This document shows positions 50,149 to 62,356 of a stretch of DNA of 64,000 nucleotides, piece by piece. Numbering within the stretch: position 1 is the first letter of the stretch; each line of letters starts with the position of its first letter. The stretch comes from Deroplatys truncata (Eukaryota; Arthropoda; Insecta; Mantodea; Mantidae). A program made the translations under genes and the position numbers. The stretch is from NCBI GenBank assembly GCA_030765065.1, contig CM060986.1:75881573-75945572 (forward strand), in the 5' to 3' direction. The notes below the pieces were generated by a model, which had not been told where the DNA came from, searched no databases, and saw nothing but the letters and a program-made list of their open reading frames with translations.

Positions 50149-53100
50149 GGTTACGAGATACTGCCTTTTATTTATGGTTGGGATTGCTCAATGCCAAGCA
50201 CTAACTCCAACAAAAACAGTAACTATTACAATTTTAGTTAATTTGTCAAACACGAGAAAATCACAGCATTCAAGTACAAACAGAAATAACATACTAGTCC
50301 AATAAACAATCGTGTGCTAAGTTAACTGTTTATGATATACATATTCCCTATGGGACCCACCACTTCACAAGGTTGGTATTTCAGTTGTAACCGTTTGGGA
50401 TCGATGCATGGATAGCATTTTGAGCACCTGTGCTAGTAGGTAGAGTCAAGTAGAGATGTCTGCACGTCTGCTTTAATCAGAAAATGTGCATTATCTCGAA
50501 GACAGTTAACTTGTGGACCATTGTTTATTGAAGCTTTTGGAGTATGCTTCTTTCTTTTGAAACACTGCAGAAATGAAATGTTTTTGAAGGCATTAGTGCA
50601 CACAGTTTCCTTTGAACAATGAAGTTTCTGAATAAACAAGGCACAGTACAGTAGGTATGAACTTATTAACTCAGGAATTAATTTGCAGAATTTTGTGACA
50701 GTTTCTGTTTATACTTGAATGCAGTGATTGTTTGTGATTGATAAATTAAATAAAATGCCCAATTTTGCAAGCTCCAACTACAACAAAATGGCATTATCTC
50801 ATAATTGGTTAATTTCTGAACCAAGTTTACTGGAACTGCTTTGCTTCTTTTTACTTCTTATCCCTACATTTTGGACCATCATTTAATAGTTCTTTGAATA
50901 ACCTCAGCAGTTTAGAACCTATCAGCATCCACAAATTTTGTTTATCTTTAGCTTCCTAGGCACTTTAAAAGTTACTTCCCCAAACTACATTTAGGATATT
51001 TGTATCTATATGTGACCATTTTTGAGAAAGGTACTGCATGAATTTTAAATAATTGCTTTGAAATCATTATACACCTTTTAATATTTACTGAATGTAAAAC
51101 AATTATGGATATTTTATTTTATGCAAAATGATAATGTAAATCGGTTTACATTGAAACCAGTCAAATCTAAAATGTTACCCTTCTTTCACCTGAACTGAAC
51201 TAAATTAAGCTATTCCTTGAAAGAATCCTTCAATACAATAATAGCAATTCTTAGCACATTTCTCCAGTAGATATTTGCCCCTTTCTTACTCCCCACCTCT
51301 AGATAAAGCACATATTCCTCCTTCTGATTTTCAAAAACATAAACTATAAAATTATTCCTCTTGTTTCTATAATACATTCATATTGTTTTTGAATCTCTGA
51401 AAATACCATATCTTATTGTTTCTTATTGTGTTCTGAAACATTGGGCACCAATATTCCATTGCTTAAACAAAATATTCTGAATATTCTAATACAGTGATTT
51501 TCAGGGATTAAAAGACTGATTAACTACTTATGTAAATTTGTAGTTCTATCTACTATCAGTAATTGACTTTGTATAGATTTAACTATCTCTTATGTAGAAT
51601 TTGGTTGCTTATTGTGCTTTGGACCTAGTAGTAAATAATTTTGATGTATACTATTTCCAGTTCTTTCACTCTACACAAACACAGGTATCCATGTATAATC
51701 AGCAGAGGCCATTAAGTTTTAAGGCAACTTAATGCAGATTCTAATCATCTGAGAAGTTAGATATTTTGCTTTGAGATGACAATTAATCTACATTATTTTA
51801 CCTTAAGCCTAACAATCTTCTATTAAATTGCTACTCATTAAATGTGCCAAACAGAACACTTAAGTTAACCAAAGCACCATAAATAAGCTGCTTGTTAATT
51901 TAGCACTTGAATCTAAGGACACTTAATATCATTTTTGCTCTAAAAATACTATTCAGCTTTCTTAATATTGCTTTTACACATCAGTGCACCTGAATAACAG
52001 GCAACTTTGAAGTTGTAGAATTGTTTACAGAAATAATAATCACTTTTATGATACCAGCATATTTCTGTTTCTATTTGTTTCTATGTATACACAAGATGTT
52101 CACTGCTGTTGCACCTTTAGCACAATATACCATTACAGTATTCTCACATATAGCACGGTCACAAACTGTTTATTTCAATGTTCTTATTGTGTTTGTAGTA
52201 AAGAATCAAAGCCGTACTTTATAGCTGTTATATTTTGAGATTTTTCTAATCTTCATATAGTTATAGGATACCAAGTATTTGTTTATTTTCACACTTCCCT
52301 GGTCATAGTTTTGAGTATAATGACATCATAACCAGTATTGCTACATGAGGTGCAGCTGGGTATGAGGATCCAAAGAAACTTTCTATAATTATGGCATAAC
52401 TCTATGATCATTCACTGCAAGAAATAAGAGTGCTTTATAAACGTAACACTTGATAGAAACAATTCATTCTAGCCAAACAAGCTACCGATCATCCTAGTGT
52501 TGCTGTACAACATTTGTGGTTGTTAAAAGAAAATAAGAAAATACTTAGTAATAAATGATGAAATTAGAAGTAATGCTAAACATTTTTTTCTGCAATTCTT
52601 CCTCATTTGCATTCTTTTGAGTAAAAGATTATATTTATGGCCTTAATTGTGTTAATTAGCACTTACATATTATGCTTAGGTCAAATTTTTCTATAAGTAT
52701 GTTCTAATAATGAGAAACATTTGGCACTGGTAAGGTTTTACTGCTATCAAACACTGCAAGACTTGTACAATCTGGTAATGACTGCACTTTACAGCTGGAA
52801 AATTGATCATTTGCATGTGAGAATTCATAGTCCTTATATTATTTATAAACTTAAGCTCTGATGACACTGTTAGAAACACTTTTATAGTGTCAAGATCTGT
52901 ACATCTTGGATATAATGTCATTACTCTCAAGCCAGTATCTGTAAAATTCCAAAAATAAATGAATACTTGGTATAACTAGCGAGATAAAGCTTTGAATTTT
53001 AAAATTAAATTTCCATAAACATATAAATTTAAATAAATTTTAAAAAATGTATATAATTGTTAAAATGCAGTTTTATAGCACTTTAATGGAGGAACAATAT

Positions 53101-54479
53101 TAAATACAGCAGCATAGCAGTGTAGCTGACAACCAAAGTTAACTTTCCATTGCTATTGCATAAGTAATTGAAGCTGGAAATGTACCATAATGAAGTAGCA
53201 GATAATTATATTGATAATGGAAGGTATTGAAAAATCATGAATAATGCTGGTATGCTGGCCATATTCATTTGTACATTGCTTAGCACAAATAAATAAGTAT
53301 TGATAATTAAAATATTTATATAAAAATATTAACAAGTGGTTTATAACTGCACACCTAAACCTGATTTATCATAAACCTTACACAGCATGAATCTTTTAAA
53401 AGCCAAAGAATGAAAAAACTAGGTACTAATTGAAGTAAGATGAGAAAGGAATTTTAAAAACATATCATAACAGTTTTATTATCACAAATGAGCCAGTGAA
53501 AAAGAGAAGGTGTGTATGTATTTACTTTATTTGGAAAGAAACTGAAATTAATATTCACAAAGAGTGCTGAGTATTTCAATGATTTAACTAAAACAAGAAT
53601 TAGATATACTGGTAAGTTTATTTTAAAATCAGTTAGAGATCACTGTAGTTAGTGAGAGGTGTTATATCTCCAAAGCATAGAGTTCCTAAAGTTTAAAACT
53701 TACTACATTATAGATCATCTATTTTTAAACTACATTTTATCAAAATATCTTTAAATGTTTGCTTCTCTTTATAACTACCGGCATATTATGACACTAATAT
53801 TTGGAAATGTCCTGTACTTATTTCAGTGTGGTTAGGGAGACTTATGGAGTCTATGGCACGTAGTCACCAAAAATTTATTGAGAGCATGTACGGACAAGAG
53901 AAAAAAAAACAAATATAACACTAAATGATTAAAAACAACACTGTCAATGCATATATTGTATGGAATAATGTACTGACAGTTTTTCAAGCAGAGAATACTT
54001 ACATAAAAATGCAGTGATGGATACGCTTTCCACATTTTATCAAGAAACATTCACCAATTCAGCATCATGCATTACAAAGGGGATTCAAACTGTCAAACCT
54101 CCAACTTGATTGTAGAGTCTGTACTAGAAATGCAGAGATTGACACAGCTACACATTAAAGATATGTTATGCTATGCTCAGCATTTTACTGTGTGAATGGA
54201 TTCCTGCAATAAGATCTTCCTTTGATGTTACCTGAGTCTTATACAACATAGTCTTGTAGTACTCTAAACAAAATAGTTGCGGTATAAGATCTAGAGGCTG
54301 TGGTGGTGATGGCACAGCTAATTACTTAAAATACAAACCAAGAATAGTTGAGCGAGGTCATTCATACACAAGAAGGTTATCAGGTGCAGTTACTCCCTAG
54401 TCCATCAATTGTTCACTGATTGCTACTGAATTGCATATATATACTGGAATGCCAAAAACAATGTAAACAAATTATATAG

Positions 54480-55640
54480 AAAATTTGAGGAGTCAGAATT
54501 GAAACACTTAACATCATTTACATGTTTTACAACTTGACCGGTTTCAGGAGCTAATTGCTCCCAGCATCAGAAGTGGCTGACTGGTTCCTTGTGATGTTAT
54601 CCCATATGCATCATGTGTGGTGGAATCTAGTGTAGTGATGAAACTCCATAGTGGGTTTGGTGGCGGCAATTCAAAATTCATCACATCATTATGTTTTGTG
54701 ATGAATAACTTTTTCCAAGTATCCAACGCTGCAGTGTGTTTTGTCAGTTTTAAGAGTGTTATATTTGGTGTGATGTAATTTGTTGATCAAAACTGGTGTG
54801 CAACTGTAGATTTGTCCATTTGTTTGTATTCGATGTGTCTCATATGTTCTTTTAACCTGGTCTCTAAATTTCTTTTTGTTTTACCTATGTATATTTGGTC
54901 ACATTCTGGGCAATTAATTTGATAAATTGCTGCTTTTTTGTTCTGAGATATTTGGTCCTTTGATTTGTTGCAGAGTAATTTCTCTATACTTAATCTGTTT
55001 TGTGGAGCTAGGCAGATGTATTTTTTGAAGATGTTGTGCAATTTGTAGCGTGTCCTTGGTTGGAAAGTAAACTTCTTGAAAATCATTTTGCTTTTTTGTT
55101 GGGTTAGATTTGTGGTGTCCTTAATGTGTTTCTGTTTCTTGAAATGTGCTATATTTTGTTGATTTGTTTGGTGAAGCCATTGTTCATGGCTGTGTTAACT
55201 ATGTGCTTGTATTCCTGTTTATATCCTGTTTCTGTAGTGGTGTGTAAACCAATCTATGGGCCAAACTGTTTAGGACTGTATGTTTGTGTGGTACTGGGTT
55301 GAAACTGTTGTTTTTTATGTAGTTTTCAGAATGTGTAGGTTTCCTGTAGATCCCAAAATTGATCTTGTTCTGATTTCTAATTACTTTCAAATCTAGGAAA
55401 GGTAGAGAACCTTCATTCTCTGTTTCCATCATAAATTGTATAGATCTATTCTGTGAATTTGGTAGTTAGAGGGCATCCTAGATGAGCTTGTTGGGTACCT
55501 ACTATTGCAAATATGTCATTGCATATCTGTGCCAGACTTTGTAAATTTGTAGAAAGGAGGTGGTTATGTGTGATTAAAAGTTGTTCATGAAAAAATCAGA
55601 GAGGAATGGTGATAGAAGGTTTCTCATAGCTAAACCTGAA
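54480..55640 (-). mobile_element. Penelope-like retroelement remnant
   Basis: Minus-strand frames contain, in order, an LLSPFLSDFFMNNF reverse-transcriptase segment (about 55620), a WHRY segment before the catalytic site, SLPFLDLKVIRNQNKINFGI and YRKPTHSENYIKNNS of the thumb (about 55400-55310), and IYQINCPECDQIYIGKTKRN with LETRLKEHMRHI (about 54930-54830). The last is the GIY-YIG endonuclease domain that marks canonical Penelope elements. The copy is broken in several places and 5'-truncated. Its downstream side holds a hammerhead-like motif, listed separately. Confidence 0.88.
54530..54576 (-). ncRNA. Hammerhead-ribozyme-like motif of the Penelope element
   Basis: Reading the minus strand from 54576: ccactt, CTGATG with c in place of the usual a, a stem GGGAGC-aatta-GCTCCT (six pairs with one G-U), GAAA, the palindrome ACCGGT, then C and aagttg. 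Helix I can form between cactt and aagt(t)g. Helix III is the very short, self-complementary ACCGGT, as known for Penelope hammerheads, which may work as dimers. The order of core boxes and the element type both fit. The changed core base suggests weak or lost activity. Confidence 0.7.
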
Positions 55641-58600
55641 GCCTGCTGATATTATCTATTGTTGAAAGTGAAATGGTTCCGAGTGATGCAAAGTTCTGTA
55701 AGATTCAAAAGATTCACCACCATTGTTTCTTTGTTTGCCAACATTTCAAACTGGAAATTCATTATAGTACTACAAAACACACTTTGCAATCATATTTACA
55801 TATAGAATGCAACTGTGTTAATAAACTAAAGCTGAATCAACAAAGTTTTCTTGACTAGTAATCAACCATAGAGTTCAGTGAATACTGCATAGTTGGCATA
55901 ACTGTAACATGAGCGCAGTAATGACACACTACTGCTATCTAGGAGAAGATTTGTAATGATGAAATGGACCTTTTAGTATTTTAATAAGACAATATTTTAT
56001 TTATTTGTGTGTTCTAGTTTTTATAATATTTTTTTTATAATTATGAAACAGACAATTAAATTCCATCCGAGTTTATATTTTATCTAGATAAGTCAAAACC
56101 TCTAGTAAAATTGCTGTTGACAAAACATCAGCCAGTTTTAATATTTGGGTACAGCAGCACTCAGAAATCTTAAATGCAAAGACCAGTGATAAATGCACTA
56201 CTTCAAAAACTGATTTCCTGGTAAATATAATGAAGAAATAACCAGAGTCTTCACTGTCTTAATGAATTATTAAGATAACTTATTTTTCTGTAAAAGTTTG
56301 TTTCCCATAAAATTCCACTTAATTGAAGAGAGGTAATCTTCAGTAGTGAGGTATTTTATTGAGAATGAGACATAGAGAAACGTTCAAGTAAAACTTGACA
56401 ATGATAGCACTGGCTTATTTATAACGACATACATACTTTAAATATGATATTCTTCTAATAACTTAAGACAAGGTTGATTGGAAATAGTTGGATGCTGTAA
56501 GATGTGCAAAGAAGTGAACAATTCTGAAGTGTCCATAGTTTTGGGAAAATGTCCATTCTAACTGCAAAACTTAAGAGTAACATAGAGAGTGCAGAAAATA
56601 GCACAGTTATTTATGTGATTAACAAAGCTTGTATATTCTGTCCTACAGCAGTGAAAGCACTAAATATGACATAGAACTGAAAACCATGATAAAGGAATGC
56701 AGCAGGGACTAGCCTAGTGCTGCTCAGAAAAATTAATGACGCTGCATTCCATATTATTACAGTATTAAAAAGAGTAAGTATGTAGAGTATGCAATTCAGA
56801 ATTATTTAACTACTCAATCTAAAATGTTTTTCAGAATGCAACATCACATAGAAGTAAGTTTATCACAAATACTTTGCACATAAAGATATATTTTAGATTA
56901 TACAATCTTTTGTGTGGACAACACTACTAAATAAAAAGCAACTTTTGAAATACTTACTTATTTTAGTCTCAGTCTTTCTGAGCAAAAACTGATATTGTGT
57001 GTCCATAGATGATCTAATGATACAAATTTAAAAACATGCTATCACACTCATTATTTCATTCATGTCAAACTGTTGTTCTTCATTTTCCTTCATTGACAGG
57101 AAGGGATAGAAGTAAGTAATCTTAGATGATCTCTTGTAGTAGCTTCGCAACATAGTCCACCAGCTGGATACTACTGGGTACAGTGGCAACTGAGACTGAG
57201 CATTTCATTACAAACTTCACGCATACTATTGTGAGATAATACATTAGTATATCTCTTATAGAAATATATAGTTTTTGAACTGATATAGAAAATATTGTTT
57301 CGGATATTCCACAGTGAGATGCATTATAGGTGACAGTACTTGAAGTTTAAGAAGAAGTAATGATATCTAGAAGTCTTATTTTGTCCTTCATCATGTGGAA
57401 AGTCTCATTAGTGGAACAGAAAACATGCAGCTATTAAAAACTAGGACTAAGGAATAAGTTAAGTTGGAGGGTTATTTACTGCACTAATTTTGAAAGGATA
57501 CTGATTGATGATCTACTTACAAGAGTTGATATATTATAGTCTATGGGAATGTCCTCTTGAACTTTTATTAAATAGAAGAATCAAAGGAACACTTTTATAC
57601 CCTAAAGAAAAAAATTTCTCTTTTAGTAGTTCAGATATGTATTAACATAGAAGATTATTCATTACTCAAATGAAGGTAGCAAGCTAAATTAAGCAGAAAT
57701 TTTAACGTATCTAGATGGTAATTAAAAATAAGTCTTTAAACGGCGTTATCTACTGTTTTATTACTACATACTAAAATGTTACCTGTTAATGGCATATATT
57801 CTAAAAAAAAAAAGGTGTTCACTGATTTAAATATTTTCACATCCTTCTGTTATCTTCCATTTCTCATTTCATAATAAAATATTCACTCAAATTTACCAAT
57901 AGTAGTATTCCCATAATCTTACACAATGAAAAGCAGGTATAATTATTGTTAAACTCTGAAAGGAGAAGAATAATTATTTTTTACTGGAAGACTAACATAC
58001 ATTCTGTTTCCAGATTCTCAAATGCATATTTTTGTGAATTCTCATTCCCAAAGTCTCAAGTAGTTTTCTTCTCTAGAGATACAATTCTTTTAACCACCAC
58101 TTTTTTTTTCAGTTACATAATATTTGTTGTCACCAAGATGAAGTAAGAATCAGAGCTCCAGGGGCAAATCTTAGTTGAATAATATCTGCATAGATGCTTT
58201 TTCTTCCCCCAATTTTTGGGATGAACATCAGTAGAATATACTTATATCCCTTACGTCTTTCAGAAATTCAATCCATTCGTTTTTCATTCACCATCTGCCT
58301 CTGCGATTAAAAGAGTTAGACATTATTGCTGAAAGTACATCCATTATATCTTAGAGCTTCAGTATGTAGTAAAATTATTCTCAATATATCTCCACATTGT
58401 TTAACCTAAAATCAAATATTGAATAAAATCTCAAATAATTTTGAATTCATCACTTTTATAGTCAATAAATCCTCTAAAACAGTGCAGAATCCACTAAATG
58501 TTATATTTCCCACCTATTAAGTTTTATTATACTGGATAGAAACATACAGTTAAAATTAAACTACAACACATTGTTGCATACCAGTACAGCTTCTAATTAT

Positions 58601-59711
58601 TGTTAAAAATATTGGCAAATTTATGTTTCATAAATTAGAGTTGGCATAAGTATTGTTTGAAAAGTTTATAATATTATTTTAATATGTAAGTTGCAGGATA
58701 TGCTTAATCATCATTATTAACCCTAGAATGAATAAATGATAGGGGTACTTTTCTTTTAAAAAAATAAAAGAATATCCCTGCACACAAACTTTTATTATTA
58801 AAAGTACATCTTTAAGAGTATATTTACATACATCAATGTTAATGAACAACATTATAATAGCACTATTCAAATGACACAGAATGTTATTTTGCACTATAAG
58901 ACAGACATCTTGGTGATGAATAGTTTACAGTGACATCTTGCATAAGAACAGCACAATGTTGTTTTATGATCTGTTTCCACTACTTTATCTGTTTACCAAT
59001 ATGGATAGTGATATATAACTTCCATCTGTTTTGGTATCCCACAGTGTCCAAAATGTGTTTTCAAATATTTTTCCAATTGAGGTTCTTGAGGGTGAAGTCA
59101 AATCATTTGAAGTCTTCAATTCCAAAGGTGTTTATACTACTTTAGTTTCTCTGCCCTCCTAGAAGTTGTTTCCAGATAAATGCCTAAATGTTTTAAAACA
59201 AGCATATACTACACCAATAAAAACAAGAATCTGTTTCAGAATATATATTGCATTCCTATTTCTAGCTTGTCTTGCTATTTCAAAATTCATGGACACTGTG
59301 AACCTTGAAATGGTGACCTTTAATATCTTCCAGCTGTTCAGTTCTGGGGCAGATGTTTTAGCTCTCAGGTTGAAACTTTTTCAGAATTCTTAGGTAATAA
59401 AGTTTTGCAACACAACACCAAGTGAAGCCCTTTCTTCCATTTACAAGCTAAAGATGATGGGAACAGGGCACCATTGTCTGAGAACTCACTTTCTTAAATA
59501 TTTATCATCTATAGAATACCATATTGTCTTCATAATCACTAAAATCACTACGAATTCTCTCCCCCCCCCTCCATTGAACTAGCGAATCAACTTTACTGCA
59601 AAATACAAATCTGTTGTATACAACATTTTATAGCCATTATGACTGGCATAAATATATGGAGGGTTACCAATCATGTCTATAAAGCATAACTGAAAATCTT
59701 AAATAATGCTC

Positions 59712-60012
59712 GTCATTCTCCGTGGCCTAGGGTACCATGTTAGCCTCTAGTTTCCGAGGTTGCTGGTTCAAACCTGGCGAAGGGCAATGGATTTTTTTCG
59801 GGTGTAAAAATCCTTAGCATGGCATCCTTCAGAAGGGACGTAAAGCCGGTGGCCCCATGTTGTAGATTTACGGCACTAAAAGAACCTCAAGCCATAAGGA
59901 GGACTCTGAGCAAAATTTCCAGTCCTTCATGCCCAGTATAGAATGCAACACTAAGGACCATAGTAGTTAAAGAGTGCCCATAAATAAAACTTGATTTAAT
60001 TCAATTTAATTT
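59712..60012 (+). mobile_element. SINE family 2, copy 2, full length
   Basis: A 301-bp unit flanked by an exact 11-bp direct repeat, aaataatgctc, at 59701-59711 and 60013-60023. The head carries ctagggtaccatgttagcc and the B box ggttcaaacctgg. The 3' end is an ATTTA-type simple tail (ttgatttaattcaatttaat). Compared with the copy at 19769 this one has a short extra stretch in mid-body. It lies in sense inside the calbindin intron. Confidence 0.8.
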
Positions 60013-60489
60013 GAAATAATGCTCTCGGCAATAGCAGCACTGAATAATATCAGGAGTCTCATGTTTGTAACCTAAAACTGAATAATAACATTATTTTATT
60101 ATTTTAATATAATTATACCAAATCGTACATATCATATCATATCATATTTTATTCCATTCATTGATCATGAGTAGGTACCTACATGAAACATAATATTTAT
60201 ATTATTGATAGTAAATGTTAAATCTTCACAGAAAATATTTACAGTATTACAATAAATGCCAAATAGCATTGCTTTTCAGTATATAACCTATTTATAATAA
60301 AAACAATTATTTACCGTTAATAACTATATTTTTCAAAATACAAAAGGTTAACTACATTTTCAAGAATACATTAAGTTAGGTGATTTGTTCAGCTGGTTCA
60401 TCTAAATGGAAAAAAACTGTATAAACTCCAAAACAATGATTCATTATAAAATTTCATCAGCCTACATACAAAAATAATATAGAGGTTGT

Positions 60490-60715
60490 TAAAAATAATT
60501 ACATATGACCTGCATTTGTGAACTATTGCTAAAGGAAGTGCTCAATATGGTGCCCATTCATAGTAAGGTATGCTTCTATTCCATGTCTTACAGAATCAGG
60601 CATTCTCTGAAACACTCCAGGTTGATCATGAATGCTCTGGTAGGCATGTCGTCAGCCATGTGGCAGACATTGATGATGCCTTCCTGTAGTGTTTCTACAT
60701 CATTAATGGGACTTG
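60490..60715 (-). mobile_element. Transposase C-terminal fragment (Tc1/mariner-type), tentative
   Basis: The minus strand reads PINDVETLQEGIINVCHMAD, DMPTRAFMINLECFRECLIL, then a stop. This resembles the IxDxExLxxRIxxAC...V...R....L..CL end of mariner-like transposases found scattered in insect genomes. No DDE part or inverted repeats were found nearby, so the class is tentative. Confidence 0.4.
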
Positions 60716-60724
60716 CATACACCA

Positions 60725-61038
60725 AACATTTCAAGATAAAACTATATGTAAAAGCATTTCACAAACTTATTAAAGATCAAACTGATTTCATTAGAACTCA
60801 AGAGTATGCATTGCACTTACCCAAAACCATGAATACGGTTTACAATAACAATACTATGATAGATGTTTACTGTATACTGTATGTCATATGTAATAGCAAA
60901 GAGCTTCCAATAGAAGAAATGTTTTACAGCAGCGAAGATGAACAAGTGCTCATAACTCTTACGGAATGCATTTTTGAACCCAGATTTACTGGACATTTTT
61001 TCTTGTTTTGGTCCACACTACCGCCGCTCATTTTTTAA
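60725..61038 (+). other. Unidentified open frame of about 105 codons
   Basis: A + strand frame runs from about AYTKHFKIKLYVKAFHKLIK to FYSSEDEQVLITLTECIFEP and ends at the TAA at 61036-61038. Its amino-acid composition looks protein-like, with no low-complexity bias, unlike most frames here. I do not recognise the family. The apparent ATG at 60505 lies in the antisense transposase fragment and is not a credible start. It may be a piece of a transposon gene or a chance frame. Confidence 0.2.
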
Positions 61039-61994
61039 CACCTGGTAGGTATATTTTAAGCCCTTAAATCCAGCCGTTGAAGTGGACAATTGTTCAACAA
61101 AAGAATTAAACAATTATAAGTCATATAATTCCTGTTTGCATTCTAGGGTCAATTCTCTCACATATTAATTGATAATACCTGCTGGATCTAAAATAGCTTA
61201 GTTTTAAAACTTCAAATTAAAAAACTTTGCATTAGGTGCTAAGTTAATATAGACAGTGGTTCTGTATTTTCAACAGTTATCCACCTATTTAATATTAATT
61301 ATTGTGTACATAATATAATATCAATACACTACGTAGAAATGTCTCTTTTAGATAGTATTTCCTATCTTTCTCTTAGAAAGTATATAAATTTGCGCTTGTA
61401 TCAGTAATTAATTCACTGTCAGTAGATATCTGAGAAGCTCTAAAGTATCTGAAACACTTCTTCCTGAAGTAGAATAATTCAGCACTGGTTTTCCTAACTA
61501 TGCACTCCACTGTGAGAAACCCTGCTAATAAGGGATCTTCTTCATATGTAACATAATATAGTCTCAGTTGTTTACTTCCCTTGCAGCATGAGGAATAAAA
61601 CCACAGTGTTTCTGGACCAATTGTAAATAAACTCCTGTAGTTCCCGTAGTGATATTCCTTTGTAAATAGAATAACACAATGGTGCCTGTGTTACTTTCCA
61701 ACTAATGTCCCATATACAAGATATAAAGTAAAGTAAATACTCTTTATAGCTTTTTTACAGTTTTTAGATGATTAAGTCAGTCATAATGTTTCTTTCCAGG
61801 ATTGTACATTTAGAGAATACACTGTCTTAAGTGTTAAGAAACTTATTTCTCTCTGGAAGTTTACAATCTTTACTTGGTGTGTACAAAAGTAAAACAGAAT
61901 TTACAGTGCACACACATAACACATACAGTTATTTCCCAGGTGTGTGAAAAAATAAAGTGAAACATGGCAAACTACCCAACAATTTATTTTAATA

Positions 61995-62356
61995 TACAGG
62001 GTGGATCATTTAAGTTGAGACATACAATATCTCCAAAACTAAGCATTGTAGAAAGAAATGTCTTGAATAAACGTTGCTTGATATTATGGGGGAAAGTACA
62101 TGTCATTAGTTGTTTTATTTGGAGGATATTGTGATGATCATTTAGGGTCAATTTAAATTGGCTGTAATTGTAGGTTCCCATTTTAAAAAATTAAATTGAC
62201 CCTAAAATAACCATCACAATGTCCTTCAAATAAAATGTGACTAATGGCATTGACTTTCCACCATAATATCAAGCAACTTCTATCAAAGACATTTCTTTCT
62301 ACAATGCTTAGTTTTGGAGATATTGTACAGTCTCAATTTAAATGGCCCAGCCTGTA
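61995..62356. mobile_element. Foldback MITE, mariner-like, with TA duplication
   Basis: A 362-bp unit whose two halves are near-perfect reverse complements. The left arm starts tacagggtggatcatttaag and continues with acaatatctccaaaactaag. The right arm has cttagttttggagatattgt and ends aatggcccagcctgta. The turn is near 62175-62190. TA dinucleotides flank both ends (61993-61994 and 62357-62358). It has no coding capacity. Ends beginning with CAGGGTG beside a TA are typical of mariner-related MITEs. Confidence 0.85.

Noticed and set aside
50433-50639. Minus-strand 68-codon frame and similar ones in 50-54 kb
   Set aside because: Short, with no homology recognised, no repeats and no coding-like context.
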